The position numbers and the translations under genes were made by a program. From contig CAWGYT010000010.1 in assembly GCA_963826795.1 (NCBI GenBank), positions 124,001 through 188,000 on the forward strand: DNA of 64,000 bases, read 5' to 3'. Positions 7,552-17,117 of the stretch are shown here, one piece after another (position 1 is the stretch's first letter; each line of letters begins with the position of its first letter). Source of the stretch: CAWGYT01 sp963826795 (GTDB lineage: Bacteria; Planctomycetota; Planctomycetia; Pirellulales; Pirellulaceae). The notes below the pieces were generated by a model. The model searched no databases, was not told the DNA's origin, and worked only from the letters and a program-made list of their open reading frames with translations.

Positions 7552-7902
7552 ATGCGAATGACATTGATGGGGCTCGTGATTGGAATCGGTATCACTTGGC
7601 TGGCGCTCGGGTCGGACGCACGTCCGAAGACCGCGGAGGGACAGCGAGTTACCGAAAGGGATCGAGGCTTTCGGGCTGGGGGCGAGCTGTTTGCGATTCA
7701 GGGGTCGGCAATTGACGGTCAACAATTGATCGTCCTGATCGATCCCCAAGAACGGACGCTCGGCAGCTATCTGGTGGACACGCGTTCTGGCCAGATCGCC
7801 CTTCGTTCCGTACGAAATATTCGCTGGGATTTGCAACTGGAGACATTCAACGGGACGGAGCCCACCCCCGAAAAGATACAAGCGTTGCTGCAGCCAAGAT
7901 AA
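7552..7902 (+). CDS. Small exported protein of unknown function
   Basis: A 116-residue protein with a short hydrophobic N-terminus (LMGLVIGIGITWLALGSDA) that looks like a signal peptide or single anchor. The mature part contains GGELFAIQGSAIDGQQLIVLIDPQERTLGSYLVDTRSGQIALRSVRNIRWDL, a beta-rich pattern in which a dialysable value and a printed result seem described by short strands. I recall similar small secreted proteins in planctomycetes but cannot name a family. ATG 7552 sits close behind AAGGTGAG; ATG 7558 has better spacing and gives nearly the same protein. It precedes the HTH protein by 84 bases on the same strand. Confidence 0.65.
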   Translation: MRMTLMGLVIGIGITWLALGSDARPKTAEGQRVTERDRGFRAGGELFAIQGSAIDGQQLIVLIDPQERTLGSYLVDTRSGQIALRSVRNIRWDLQLETFNGTEPTPEKIQALLQPR

Positions 7903-7986
7903 TACTGCCCCTCGCAGCGGCCGGAACTTTCCGTCCGGATGGGTGAGGGTCAGGGCCGGGTCGCAGCGACCTAGCTGGAGTGGTGG

Positions 7987-9357
7987 ATGGCCAAGCTCAT
8001 CAAACTCGACGAAGCGGCTCAGATTCTAGGGATCAGCCCGGAAGCGTTAACGGAGATGCGAAATCGAAATGAGATTTCCGGCTACCGTGACGGCTCAACC
8101 TGGAAGTTCAAAATGGCGGAGCTGGAGCGAGTCAAGGCTCAGTTGGGTACCGGCACGCAGCCAGCTCCGGAACTCAGTGACACGCTCGACGACCTTTCCG
8201 GTTTGAAGGGCCTCGATCTCGAGAGTGGCGAAATGGAGGGCGAAGGCTCGGGCAGCCTGTCGCTGGACGACATTTCCCTGGATGATCTGTCACTCGACGC
8301 GGAGGCCGACGGAATCCTGGATCTCGACGATAACGATGACTCCGATTCGATTCTGGTCAGCGAAGAAGAGCTCGGACAATCGGACGAGAACACGGCCAGC
8401 ACGATCATTGGCGAGGCGGACGATCTGGCGCTCGACGACGGCGACTCGCGCGGCAGTGGCGATGCCTTGGGTGGCGAAAGCGACCTGGAATTGTCCTTGG
8501 AAGCATCCGACGTCTTGGGCGACCTGGGTGATAAACCCGCCTCGGCTTCCGACACCGCAAATATCGAAGTCACCGCGGCCAGCGGCGACGAGCTGAATCT
8601 TCAGTCCGACAGCGGCTCGCTTGATATGAGCCTTGACGAGATCAGCGAGGCGAGCAGCCGGATCGAGCTTGTCGACGACGACGCCAAAGCCAGTTCCAGC
8701 GGTTTCGGTTCGGCGATCGATCTGGGCTTGGACGACGATGAACTGGTACTGGGGAGCGGAACCGGCAGTGATGTCACCCTGGGTGCCGGCGATAGCGGCA
8801 TCAATCTCGGGAACCCGTCCGACAGCGGACTGTCTCTGGAAGAGCCACTGGAACTCTCCGCCGGATCCGGCGTCGATGGGCTTGAGCTCGGGGAAGACGA
8901 TATGCTGGACTTGGACGAGTCCCTGGTCGGACAGGTCGATCACGCGGACGACGACTTCATGCTGACCCCCGTCGAAGACGGCCTGGATGAGGAGTCCGAC
9001 AGCGGCTCGCAAGTGATCGCCCTGGACGGCGAAGAATTCGACGAGTCGGCCGTGAGCATGCTGAGTGATGACGACGCCGAGTCGCTGGAAGGCGAGCACG
9101 CCGAGTTCATGCCCGACGACGAGGGACTCGGCGCGGTCAGCCCGGTCGCAGGCGCGATGCCCGTGGGCCCGCGGGGAGACGACGAAGACGCAAATTACTC
9201 GATTTGGAACGTGTTGAGCCTCTTCAGCATTGTCTTACTCCTCGGCTTCACCGGGATCTTGATGCTGGACCTGATTAACAACATCTGGAGCTGGGGCGGA
9301 ACGTATTCCTTCAATAGCACGATCATGGATGCCATCCTCGGCATGCTGCCGGGCTAA
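7987..9357 (+). CDS. Membrane-anchored helix-turn-helix protein with long acidic repetitive region
   Basis: 456 residues in three parts. Residues 1-50 (KLIKLDEAAQILGISPEALTEMRNRNEISGYRDGSTWKF) form an excisionase/MerR-type HTH_17 domain. Residues 55-400 are a low-complexity acidic region rich in Asp, Glu, Ser, Leu and Gly, with repeated LSLDD/LELSxE/SDSGLxL-like units. Residues about 405-432 (WNVLSLFSIVLLLGFTGILMLDLI) form one transmembrane helix with a short tail. The N-terminus is therefore probably cytoplasmic and tethered to the membrane. Whether it binds DNA or uses the HTH fold as a protein or peptide contact is unknown. The net charge is extremely negative. SD GGAG-tggtgg lies a few bases before ATG 7987. 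Confidence 0.85.
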   Translation: MAKLIKLDEAAQILGISPEALTEMRNRNEISGYRDGSTWKFKMAELERVKAQLGTGTQPAPELSDTLDDLSGLKGLDLESGEMEGEGSGSLSLDDISLDDLSLDAEADGILDLDDNDDSDSILVSEEELGQSDENTASTIIGEADDLALDDGDSRGSGDALGGESDLELSLEASDVLGDLGDKPASASDTANIEVTAASGDELNLQSDSGSLDMSLDEISEASSRIELVDDDAKASSSGFGSAIDLGLDDDELVLGSGTGSDVTLGAGDSGINLGNPSDSGLSLEEPLELSAGSGVDGLELGEDDMLDLDESLVGQVDHADDDFMLTPVEDGLDEESDSGSQVIALDGEEFDESAVSMLSDDDAESLEGEHAEFMPDDEGLGAVSPVAGAMPVGPRGDDEDANYSIWNVLSLFSIVLLLGFTGILMLDLINNIWSWGGTYSFNSTIMDAILGMLPG

Positions 9358-9518
9358 GTGATTCGCGGCACAAGAGCGCGCTGCCGAGTTGACTGACATG
9401 GCCGCGGCCCATTTGGACGGTCGAGGCCACGCCGAGGTACCGTCAAGCCTTCGACCGCTGACTTGGTTCCGCGACGATCTGCCGCAGACCCGGCATGACC
9501 GGATCGGCCAAGCCTGCT

Positions 9519-9547
9519 GTACTTTTGCGACGGGCCGACCCTATAAT
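9519..9547 (+). promoter_or_regulatory. Candidate promoter upstream of the 9675 gene
   Basis: A perfect TATAAT at 9542-9547; the -35 region at the right spacing (9519-9524, GTACTT) is poor. It would give a start near 9554 and a leader of about 120 nt to ATG 9675. Confidence 0.4.
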
Positions 9548-9674
9548 CCAGCATTGCCACCGTCGGACGGGAGCGGGGGACCCTCCACGCTTGAGCGACT
9601 ATCTTCGCGATCGGTTGTGCCTTCGATCCCACCTCGGCATCGAACTGATCTCGACGGCCGGCTCCTCCCTTAGG

Positions 9675-10820
9675 ATGGCGAACCTCATGCTGGTCACCCC
9701 ACAACTCGAGCGTGTCAGGCGGTCGCGGAGGAACGCGTGGGTCTGTCCGCGGTGGACGATTCTGGTCGCGATGGCGATCTGTGTGAGCTGCGAAAGTCGG
9801 GCTCAGGTCAAGCGTTACCAAGTGCCCACGGAAGCCACACCGACGACGGCGGTCGAGGCGTCCCCGACCGTCTCTCAGCGGATGCTGGCGGCCATCGTCC
9901 CAACCGAATCTCAGGCCTGGTTCTTCAAGGTCATGGGGCCGTCCGGACCCATCTCCGAGATCACCGCGCCGTTTCGTTCTTTGCTCGCTTCGGTTCGCTT
10001 TGCCGACCCGGACAACCCTCCGACGTGGACCCTGCCGCAAGGCTGGCAGCAGCAGCCTGGGAATCAGTTTCGTTTTGCCACGTTGGTCGCCGAGGGGCTG
10101 GAAGTGACCGTCTCGTCGCTGCCCGTGCCCAACGGCGGAGCCTCGGCCGAATACTTTTTGTCGAACGTCAATCGGTGGCGCGATCAGCTCCAATTGGCGC
10201 CGATTGAGCTGGCTCAGCTAGAACCGACAACCGAATCACTGGATGTCGGCGGCCGATCGGCGATCCTGGTGGACTTAGTCGGCACCGCGACCGAGAGCGG
10301 ACCGCCGATGAGGAGCGGGGTCGGCCCGCGACCCACGGTTGGGAATCCAACTGAAATCCCCTCGACTCCGCCGTCCCCTTCCTCCGGCAACGAACGGCTG
10401 CAATTCATCACACCTGATGGCTGGCAGCCTGGCCGCGCGGGCGGTTTTCGGATGGCAGCGTTTAACGTCAGCCGCGATGGCCACCAGGGAGAAATCACGG
10501 TGATTGGCCTCGGCCCCGCCGCCGGCAGCGTGCTGGACAACGTCAACCGTTGGCGAAGTCAGATCGACCTTGGCCCCATCTCGGCGGAGGCGCTTGCTGC
10601 GAGCATCCAGCCGATCGTGGTCGACGGCACGCCGGGCCAGTTGATTTCGATCGGCGACGACCGTGAACGCCCCGAAGACCAAGCCATCCTCGCCGCCATC
10701 GTTCCGATGTCCAATCAGACGTTGTTTATTAAGTTGCTCGGCCCCCGCGACCTCGTGCTGACCGAGAAGGCGAATTTCGTCGCCTTCGCGGAGTCCCTTC
10801 GTTTCGCTCCTCCGAACTGA
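9675..10820 (+). CDS. Exported protein with internally duplicated segments, upstream of the cytochrome c maturation gene
   Basis: 381 residues from ATG 9675 (MANLMLVTPQLERV). A hydrophobic segment (WTILVAMAICVSCESRAQ) is a signal peptide, with a lipobox-like but imperfect CVSC. Two kinds of block each occur twice: block A, with GWQ...FRFATL...VTVSSLP...LSNVNRWRDQL...PI and later GWQ...FRMAAF...ITVIGLG...LDNVNRWRSQI...PI; and block B, AAIVP...WFFKVMGP...SLLASVRFA and later AAIVP...LFIKLLGP...FAESLRFA. The order is B-A-A-B. The gene lies 11 bases before the ResB-CcsA gene, so a role around cytochrome c or haem export is plausible by context. No family name is known to me. Confidence 0.75.
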   Translation: MANLMLVTPQLERVRRSRRNAWVCPRWTILVAMAICVSCESRAQVKRYQVPTEATPTTAVEASPTVSQRMLAAIVPTESQAWFFKVMGPSGPISEITAPFRSLLASVRFADPDNPPTWTLPQGWQQQPGNQFRFATLVAEGLEVTVSSLPVPNGGASAEYFLSNVNRWRDQLQLAPIELAQLEPTTESLDVGGRSAILVDLVGTATESGPPMRSGVGPRPTVGNPTEIPSTPPSPSSGNERLQFITPDGWQPGRAGGFRMAAFNVSRDGHQGEITVIGLGPAAGSVLDNVNRWRSQIDLGPISAEALAASIQPIVVDGTPGQLISIGDDRERPEDQAILAAIVPMSNQTLFIKLLGPRDLVLTEKANFVAFAESLRFAPPN

Positions 10821-10831
10821 TCAAGCCAATC

Positions 10832-13800
10832 ATGTCCACGCTACCCGCCGCTCGCTCTGCGACGCCCCGTATCCACGCTACCCCGCCCGCCTGGACCGCG
10901 TTTCGCGCCATCGACACCGTCGTCAAACCGCTTGGTTCGCTCAAGATCGCCGTCGTGTCTTTCGCCCTGGCGATCGTCTTGATCCTGATCGGGACACTCG
11001 CGCAAGTCAATCGCGACATCTGGGAAGTACTGGAGGTTTACTTCAAGGTCTGGTTCGCCTGGGTGGACGTGCCGATTTTCTTTCCACGCTCATGGTTTCC
11101 ACAGCTTGCGCCCGTGACGGCCGTGCGAATGTTCGTCATCGCCGTGATTGGCTCGAGTTTGTTGGCGGCCGGATTGACCTGGTTCAATGAATCACGGGTC
11201 CGGCCGGCTCGTGTCCTGTCGGTCTTGTTCCTCGTCGGTGGGATCGCTCTAAGTCTCTCGGCGCTGCTCACGCAGGGATTTTGGTTTCCCGGTGGGGCAC
11301 TCATCGGCGCCGTGATGGGCGTCAATCTCCTGGCCGCCCACCTGACTCGGTACCAACTGCAAGCGAAAGGAGCACGTCGCTGGGCGGGGCTTGCGGTGAC
11401 TGGCGTCGGGCTGTTGATCACGTGGCTCGTAATCGCCAGCGGTCACAACGCCGACGGTTTCCAAGGCGAGCCCCCGTTCGCGTGGACGAGTCTTTGGCAA
11501 TGGGTCAAGGCGGGCCTCTCCTGCACGGCAATCGGTCTGGCGCTGTTCGCCATCCTCGGAAGAACGCGTTCAAGATTTCTCCGTCCGCTCAGTGGAGGAA
11601 TCGGCGCGCTTCTGGGGGCGATTTCGGTTTGGCTTTGGGCGACGGGCGAGGCGACCTACCTGGGCGACTCGGGAATGCGTGTTCTTTGGCAGCTGATCCT
11701 GGCCACCTTGGCAGGCAGCGTCTTGCTGGCCGGCAGCGTGACCCTGTTTCGTCAACGTGCTGGCGTCGTGGTACTCCACGCCGGCGTTGGGCTGATGATG
11801 TTCGGGCAGTGGTTCGTGGGCCAATACGACGTCGAGGAACAAATGACGATTCGGGAAGGCCAAACGCTCAACTACGGCCAAGACATCCGCAGCGTCGAAT
11901 TGGCGGTGATTCGACGTAATGCATCTGAGTTTCCCGGCCAGGATGACGTGCGCGTGATTCCGCTGACAACCAACGGTCACCCCACGCGTTTCTTAAAGGA
12001 AGGTCGGGTGCGGGATGAATTGCTGCCGTTTGAGATTCGGATTCTCGACTACGAAAAAAGTTCAAGCGTCGAAATGAACGCCGGCGGCGAGGCGAGCCCG
12101 GCCGACCAGGGTCGGAACAAGTCCTTCAAATTGGTCCAGGCGAAGCCTGCGGCCGGCGCGATGGGCTCGTCCGTGGACGTAGCGTCGGGCTACTTTCAGG
12201 TTCAGGACCCGAATTCCGGTGAACCGAGCGGGACGTTTCTGCTGTCGCAAGAAACACTGATGACGGGCCGAGGTCAGATTCGCTCGTTCGATACCGAGAC
12301 AGTCAAGGTCGCTGGCGTCGAATATGACTTGCAGCTTCGGTTCGTTCGGAACTACAAGGACTACTCGCTGCAATTGATCGATGTTCGCAAAGACGACTAC
12401 TTGGGAACCAACATTCCCAGGAATTATTCGTCGGACGTCCGCCTGCAGGATGAGAAGCGCGGGATCGACCAAGAGCTCAAGATTTGGATGAATAACCCGC
12501 GCCGGTACGCCGGTGAGACGTTTTACCAGAGCGGCTGGCAGCAGGATCCGACGGGCACCGAGTACACGACACTCCAAGTCGTGCGGAATCGGGGCTGGAT
12601 GATTCCCTACGTGGCCTGCATGATCGCCGCCATCGGGATGCTCTATCACTTCTCGCTCGTGCTATTGCGATTCCTGGATCGGCAAACGCGGATCGTCTCC
12701 GACGGCGGCCCTGCCGAGTCCGGCGCTTCGATTTCGCGCGCACCACGTCCGCTTTGGCGGCGAGCCATCATTCCTTTGACCGTTGCCGCCTGTCTGGCAC
12801 TGCTCTTCGCCCGCCTCGGAACCCCGCCGGCTGCTTCGAGCGGGCAGGCAAGTCCTCCCGAAATGGACCTCTATCAGTTTGGCGAACTTCCGCTGGTGTA
12901 CCAAGGCCGCGTCAAGCCGTTCGACACACTGGCGCGCAATACTCTCCGCGTGATCTCGGACGCCGAAACGTTTAAGGGCATTCTGCCCGCCAGGCAACTT
13001 GCCGAGGCTTGGCCGAAAGTCGAACAAGAACTGAAGGCGAAGTATCCAGCGATCGAGAGCGAAGACCTGTCGAAATTCAAAACAGGCGACACCAACGGGC
13101 TGATCCATTTGATTGAAGAAAAGACGGGTGCCGACACCTACGCGGTCACTCAGGAAGTCGAATCACGCCTTTTCCAAAGACAGCCCGCGGTGCGCTGGTT
13201 GCTGGACGTGATCACCGGCTCGGAGCAAGCACGACGTCACAAAGTGATTCGGATCTACCACCCGCAAATTCTCGACGTGTTGGATCTCCAGCGACGAAAG
13301 TACTACCGTTACTCGTTGGAAGAGATCATGGCCAAGATCGACGCCTTCCAGGAACAGGTCCAGCAAGCCGATCGTGTCCGGCGAGACGATGTGGAGCAGT
13401 TAAGCCTCTATCAAAAGAAAGTCCTGGAAGTCGACCGCAAGATCCGCACGATCTTGCTGCTGCATCGAGCGTTCAGTCCGCCCGATCTTCCCGCGCTGCC
13501 AACGCCCGGTGAGATTCAAAACGATCGCACGGCGGCGATGGGCAAGCTGGACGCCTTCCGGCAAGCGATCCAGCAACAACAGGCGGCGTTGGCCGCGCTG
13601 CAGCCACCCTTGGCCGTGGCGCCCACCGAGGAGGGCGCCCCTGGGAGGCGTACGCCGCGGCTTGGCCCATGCAGGTCCTGACCGTTCAGATGCTCGGCCG
13701 CGAGCCTCAGCCTTCGTTCAAGTCGCTCAATGAGATCATGCTGGCCTACCTGGACGAAAAACCGGCTGAATTCAACGCGAAAGTCGCGCAGTATCACCGT

Positions 13801-14844
13801 CAACTGCGCAACGACCCGCCCAAGGAATTGCAAGCGAAGCCATCCGCGATTAACTCGCTGATTGAGTCGCGTTTCGGCGCGTTTTATCGCTTCGAAAGCT
13901 ACTTCAATCACATCGCACCTTTCTTCATCTGTTCTTTCCTCTACATTGCCGCTTTTGCCATCCTCTGCTTCGGCTGGCTGAAGTACCGTGTCACAATGAA
14001 CCGGATCGCCTTTTGGCTGATCGCCGGGACGTTCCTCATCCACACGCTGGCCCTGATCGCGCGGATCTATATCTCGGGGCGACCGCCGGTTACGAATTTG
14101 TATTCCTCCGCCGTGTTCATTGGTTGGGGTGTCGTGTTACTGGCACTGTTGATCGAAGTCTTCTTTCGCACGGGGTTGGCCAGCCTGGCGGCTGCCGCGG
14201 CCGGCTTTGTCACGCTGCTGATCGCCCATAAGCTGGCTGGCGACGGCGATACGTTTGAGGTCCTCCAGGCGGTGCTGGACACGCAGTTCTGGCTGGCGAC
14301 CCACGTCGTGTGCATCACCTTTGGATACGCGACAACGTTCCTGGCGGGTGGGCTTGGCATGCTCTACGTCATTCGAGGTCTGGTGACGCCCACGTTGACG
14401 AAACAGACCAGCAACGAACTCGCGCGGATGATCTATGGCACGCTTTGCTTCGCCATCTTCTTCAGCTTCGTCGGCACCGTACTGGGCGGACTCTGGGCGG
14501 ACGACTCCTGGGGTCGGTTCTGGGGCTGGGATCCAAAGGAAAACGGAGCACTGATCATCGTGTTGTGGAACGCGCTGATCCTGCACGCCCGCTGGGATCG
14601 CATGATTCGCGATCGAGGCTTGGCGGTGCTGTCGGTCGCCGGAAACATTGTGACCGCCTGGTCCTGGTTCGGTGTCAACGAATTGGGAGTTGGCTTACAC
14701 AGTTATGGCTTTACCGAAGGACGTTTGCGGACATTGGCGATCGCCGTGGCCGCCCACCTGATCGTGGTCGCGGCCGGTTGGCTACCGCTTTCGATCTGGT
14801 GGAGTTACCGACGGCAAGCCGCGTTGAACGAATCCGTGGTCTGA
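10832..14844 (+). CDS. Fused ResB-CcsA type cytochrome c synthetase (system II), frameshift in the middle
   Basis: The first part (about 949 residues) has N-terminal membrane helices (SLKIAVVSFALAIVLILIGTLAQV is the ResB start), a long periplasmic domain and further helices, then a second domain beginning PPEMDLYQFGELPLVYQGRVKPFDTLARN. A one-base loss in a C-run near 13635 shifts the frame; the -1 frame gives PWEAYAAAWPMQVLTVQM and runs into CcsA, with several helices and the haem-handling signature WGRFWGWDPKE (tryptophan-rich WWD motif) and conserved histidines (LHARWDRM, VNELGVGLHSYG). Together, about 1337 residues. System II exports haem and ligates it to CxxCH apocytochromes outside the membrane. 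Fused resB-ccsA is known in several groups, including planctomycetes. Confidence 0.88.
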
Positions 14845-14846
14845 CC

Positions 14847-15722
14847 ATGCCTCTTGCCTTGTCGCCCTGGTTCCGCTTGAGCCTTGTGGTCGTCGTCTTG
14901 AGCCTCGGCGGGTGCCAGCGGTCGATGTCCGAGCCCGGTTCGACCGCCCGCCAGGTCCGACCCGCTGCTGACGCTCCTCTGGTCCTTTCTCCCACGGCTC
15001 TCATGGATGGCTTCCTGCTGGCAGAAGGAGCGCCCCTGCGATGGCGATTCACCGCCACCGAGTTTGTGCTGGAAAGCTGGGAAACGCCGCTGCCGGAGTC
15101 GCTCTTGCATGAATTCTGCGAGCTCCCGGCGGTCGTCTATCGCGTGGCGGGACATTGGACGCTCAATGACGATGGGCGTGAACTTCAGCTCGAAGATCTG
15201 CAGATGGATGGAGTCTCGGCTCATCCCCGCGTCCGGCTGACCGTCGCGGCGGCGCCCGAGGAACGGCTGCGCATCGCCGGTCAGGTCTACACCCTTTCGA
15301 ATCACCCCGGGGTCTCGGAGTTCCTCCCCGATGAGATTTATTGGGGCAAGCTCCAAGACGTGCTCCGCGCCGATACGCTCGTCATCCAGCACGCGGGCAA
15401 GCCTGAGACGATCCGCTTGGCGGGAATCGTGTGCCCCGAGCTTGAGGCGCCGTTTGGGCAAGAAGCCGCCGATCAAGTGCGGGCGTTAGTGGATGGGCGG
15501 CCCGTCCTGGTGAAGATCTTCGATGATCCTCCCAGCCAACCTCGCCGAGCCCATCTCTTTACGTCTGACTTTCACTGGCTGAGTCTGAAATTGATCGAAC
15601 TTGGCTTGGCATGGCATGACAAGCCGACCGATCATGAGTGGCTGCTTTCCAGCCGCGAGGATGAGGCGCGGAAAAGGCAGCTTGGACTCTGGTCCCAGGA
15701 TCACCCTCAGCCACCTTGGTAG
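14847..15722 (+). CDS. Lipoprotein with staphylococcal-nuclease-like domain
   Basis: The true start is ATG 14847, two bases after the CcsA stop; the longer open frame runs into ccsA out of frame. The N-terminus ends in a lipobox (LSLGGC), so the mature 270-residue protein should be lipid-anchored. The C-terminal third (from about residue 170) resembles the thermonuclease/SNase fold: LQDVLRADTLVIQ, IRLAGIVCPELEAPFGQEA, LVKIFDD, LKLIELGLAWHD and EDEARKRQLGLWSQ. The usual RLxGIDxPE has Val-Cys in place of Asp-x, so one calcium ligand is missing while the Asp of ADTL and the Glu of CPE remain; activity is uncertain. The N-terminal half has no recognised domain. Confidence 0.75.
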   Translation: MPLALSPWFRLSLVVVVLSLGGCQRSMSEPGSTARQVRPAADAPLVLSPTALMDGFLLAEGAPLRWRFTATEFVLESWETPLPESLLHEFCELPAVVYRVAGHWTLNDDGRELQLEDLQMDGVSAHPRVRLTVAAAPEERLRIAGQVYTLSNHPGVSEFLPDEIYWGKLQDVLRADTLVIQHAGKPETIRLAGIVCPELEAPFGQEAADQVRALVDGRPVLVKIFDDPPSQPRRAHLFTSDFHWLSLKLIELGLAWHDKPTDHEWLLSSREDEARKRQLGLWSQDHPQPPW

Positions 15723-15797
15723 CGAATCGACCGCGTCCGACCTTCACCAACACGACCGCTGTCGGATCGCGAAGGACCCTCCCCGGCCGCGCACGGG

Positions 15798-16737
15798 TCA
15801 GGCACGCGGATGAAATTGGCGGTGGATGCGCTGCAATCGCGAGGGATCGACGTGCGTGTAGATTTGGGTGGTCGTGATGTTGGCATGTCCAAGCATTTCT
15901 TGGACTTGGCGCAGATCGGCTCCGCCGGCTCAGCAAATGCGTGGCGAAGCTGTGCCGCATCGTATGAGGGCTAACGGTCTGGGAAAATCCGACCCGGAGG
16001 GCGTATTTCTTAACGAGCTCCCAAATCGCCTCCCGCCGAAAGCAACGCGCCCGCCGTGAAAGGATCACCCACGAAGGTGCGGGCTGGCGCGGTCCAACCA
16101 AGACCGGCCGCTCCGCCTCGAGGTAGTCACGCGCTGCCTGAATGGCTTGCTGGCCAAGCGGAACGAGTCGCTGTTTGTCGCCCTTGCCGTGGCAACGACA
16201 GTACGCCTCGTCAAGGTGCAAGTCCTCGAGCCGCAAGTTGGACAACTCCGACGCCCGGCAACCCGTGGCGTAGAGCAATTCGAGCACGGCTCGGTCTCGT
16301 CGCCAGTACTTGTCACGCGGATTCGGTGCCTGCAAGAAGCGATCCACTTGCCCCGCGGTGAGTACGTGGGGCACGCGCTGCCAGAGTTTTTGGGACCCGA
16401 GCAGTTCCGCAGCGCTTTCGACGATCGCTCCTTCTAACTGCAGGTAACGGAAAAAGATCTTCACCGCCACCAGGTTCCGCGCAATACTGGCCGCCGCCAG
16501 ATCCTGTCGGTGAAGCCAGGCGGCGTAATCGGATAAATCCTGAATCGTGATCCGTGTGACGGCGCGGCCGTCCAGCCAGCGCTGGAAGGCCCGCATGTCT
16601 CGCCCGTAGGCCAGAACCGTATTGTCGGCCAGATGACACTCGTTTCGCAGGTAGTCAACGAATGCATCGATCCAGCGTTCGGCCCGATCCTGACGCACTT
16701 CAAGCCGCCGAGGTTTGACAATCTTGCGTGGAGGCAT
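15798..16737 (-). CDS. Tyrosine site-specific recombinase, XerC/XerD type (frameshift near C-terminus)
   Basis: About 312 residues from ATG 16737 (MPPRKIVKPRRLEV); the upstream 30 codons of the open frame look non-native. The N-terminal SAM-like core-binding domain (IDAFVDYLRNECHLADNTVLAYGRDMRAFQRWL) is followed by the catalytic domain: ATGCRASELSNL (Arg I), GKGDKQRLVPLG (Lys), and SPHTMRHSFATHLLS (HxxR). An extra C near 15926 breaks the frame; the restored frame reads GADLRQVQEMLGHANITTTQIYTHVD, giving the LGH histidine and the tyrosine nucleophile, and stops at 15798. Without a second xer gene in view, XerC and XerD cannot be told apart. It could also be a dedicated element integrase, but it looks like the housekeeping dimer-resolution type. 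Confidence 0.85.
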
Positions 16738-16760
16738 GGGCGCCGATTCCTTTCCGGGAC

Positions 16761-16810
16761 GCGGTTCGGGAGGGCGAGTCGCTATTTCGGGAGGGCGAGG
16801 CTCCTCGCCG
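16761..16810 (+). repeat. Short direct repeats CGGGAGGGCGAG with a hairpin
   Basis: CGGGAGGGCGAG occurs at about 16767 and again about 21 bases on, the second copy running into a hairpin GGCGAG-gctc-CTCGCC. The core matches the arms of the palindromic element at 2950-3050, so this is probably a damaged copy of the same dispersed repeat. No gene lies between 16738 and 17117. Confidence 0.5.
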
Positions 16811-16986
16811 TCCGGCCGGATTGCCACTTGCCGGCCAAGTCGTCATAGTGGGGCCACTCACCAGGACACCCCGGATTCGCTTCCACCGCGGCGGGCACGC
16901 ATCTGATGATAGAGTTTATTCTCGGCAGGGGGCGTGCCGATCCTGTGGTCGTCTCGGCAAACTCGTGCTGTGTCACAGCTAAAATC

Positions 16987-17040
16987 CGGGGTTGGGAATA
17001 GGGGTCAGGTTGGGAACAGGGGACCTGCCCCCTTTTCCCG
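16987..17040 (+). repeat. Imperfect palindrome with GGGGTCAGGT arms
   Basis: AGGGGTCAGGT (17000-17010) and ACCTGCCCCC (from 17023) pair with a single mismatch around a short GC-rich loop. The flanks CGGGG and CCCCG extend the symmetry. The GGGGTCAGG core recurs in the 21-bp inverted repeats that flank the transposase at 61132. It lies about 80 bases before galE. Confidence 0.5.
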
Positions 17041-17117
17041 ACGCACTCGCGGCAGCATGCGAAGCGATTCACTGTCGAAGCAACACCGAATTGATTGATC
17101 TGGGGGAAAGATTCGCC

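Noticed and set aside
14310..14846. N-terminal extension of the nuclease-like lipoprotein
   Set aside because: It is a shadow of the ccsA coding sequence; the lipoprotein signal starts at ATG 14847.
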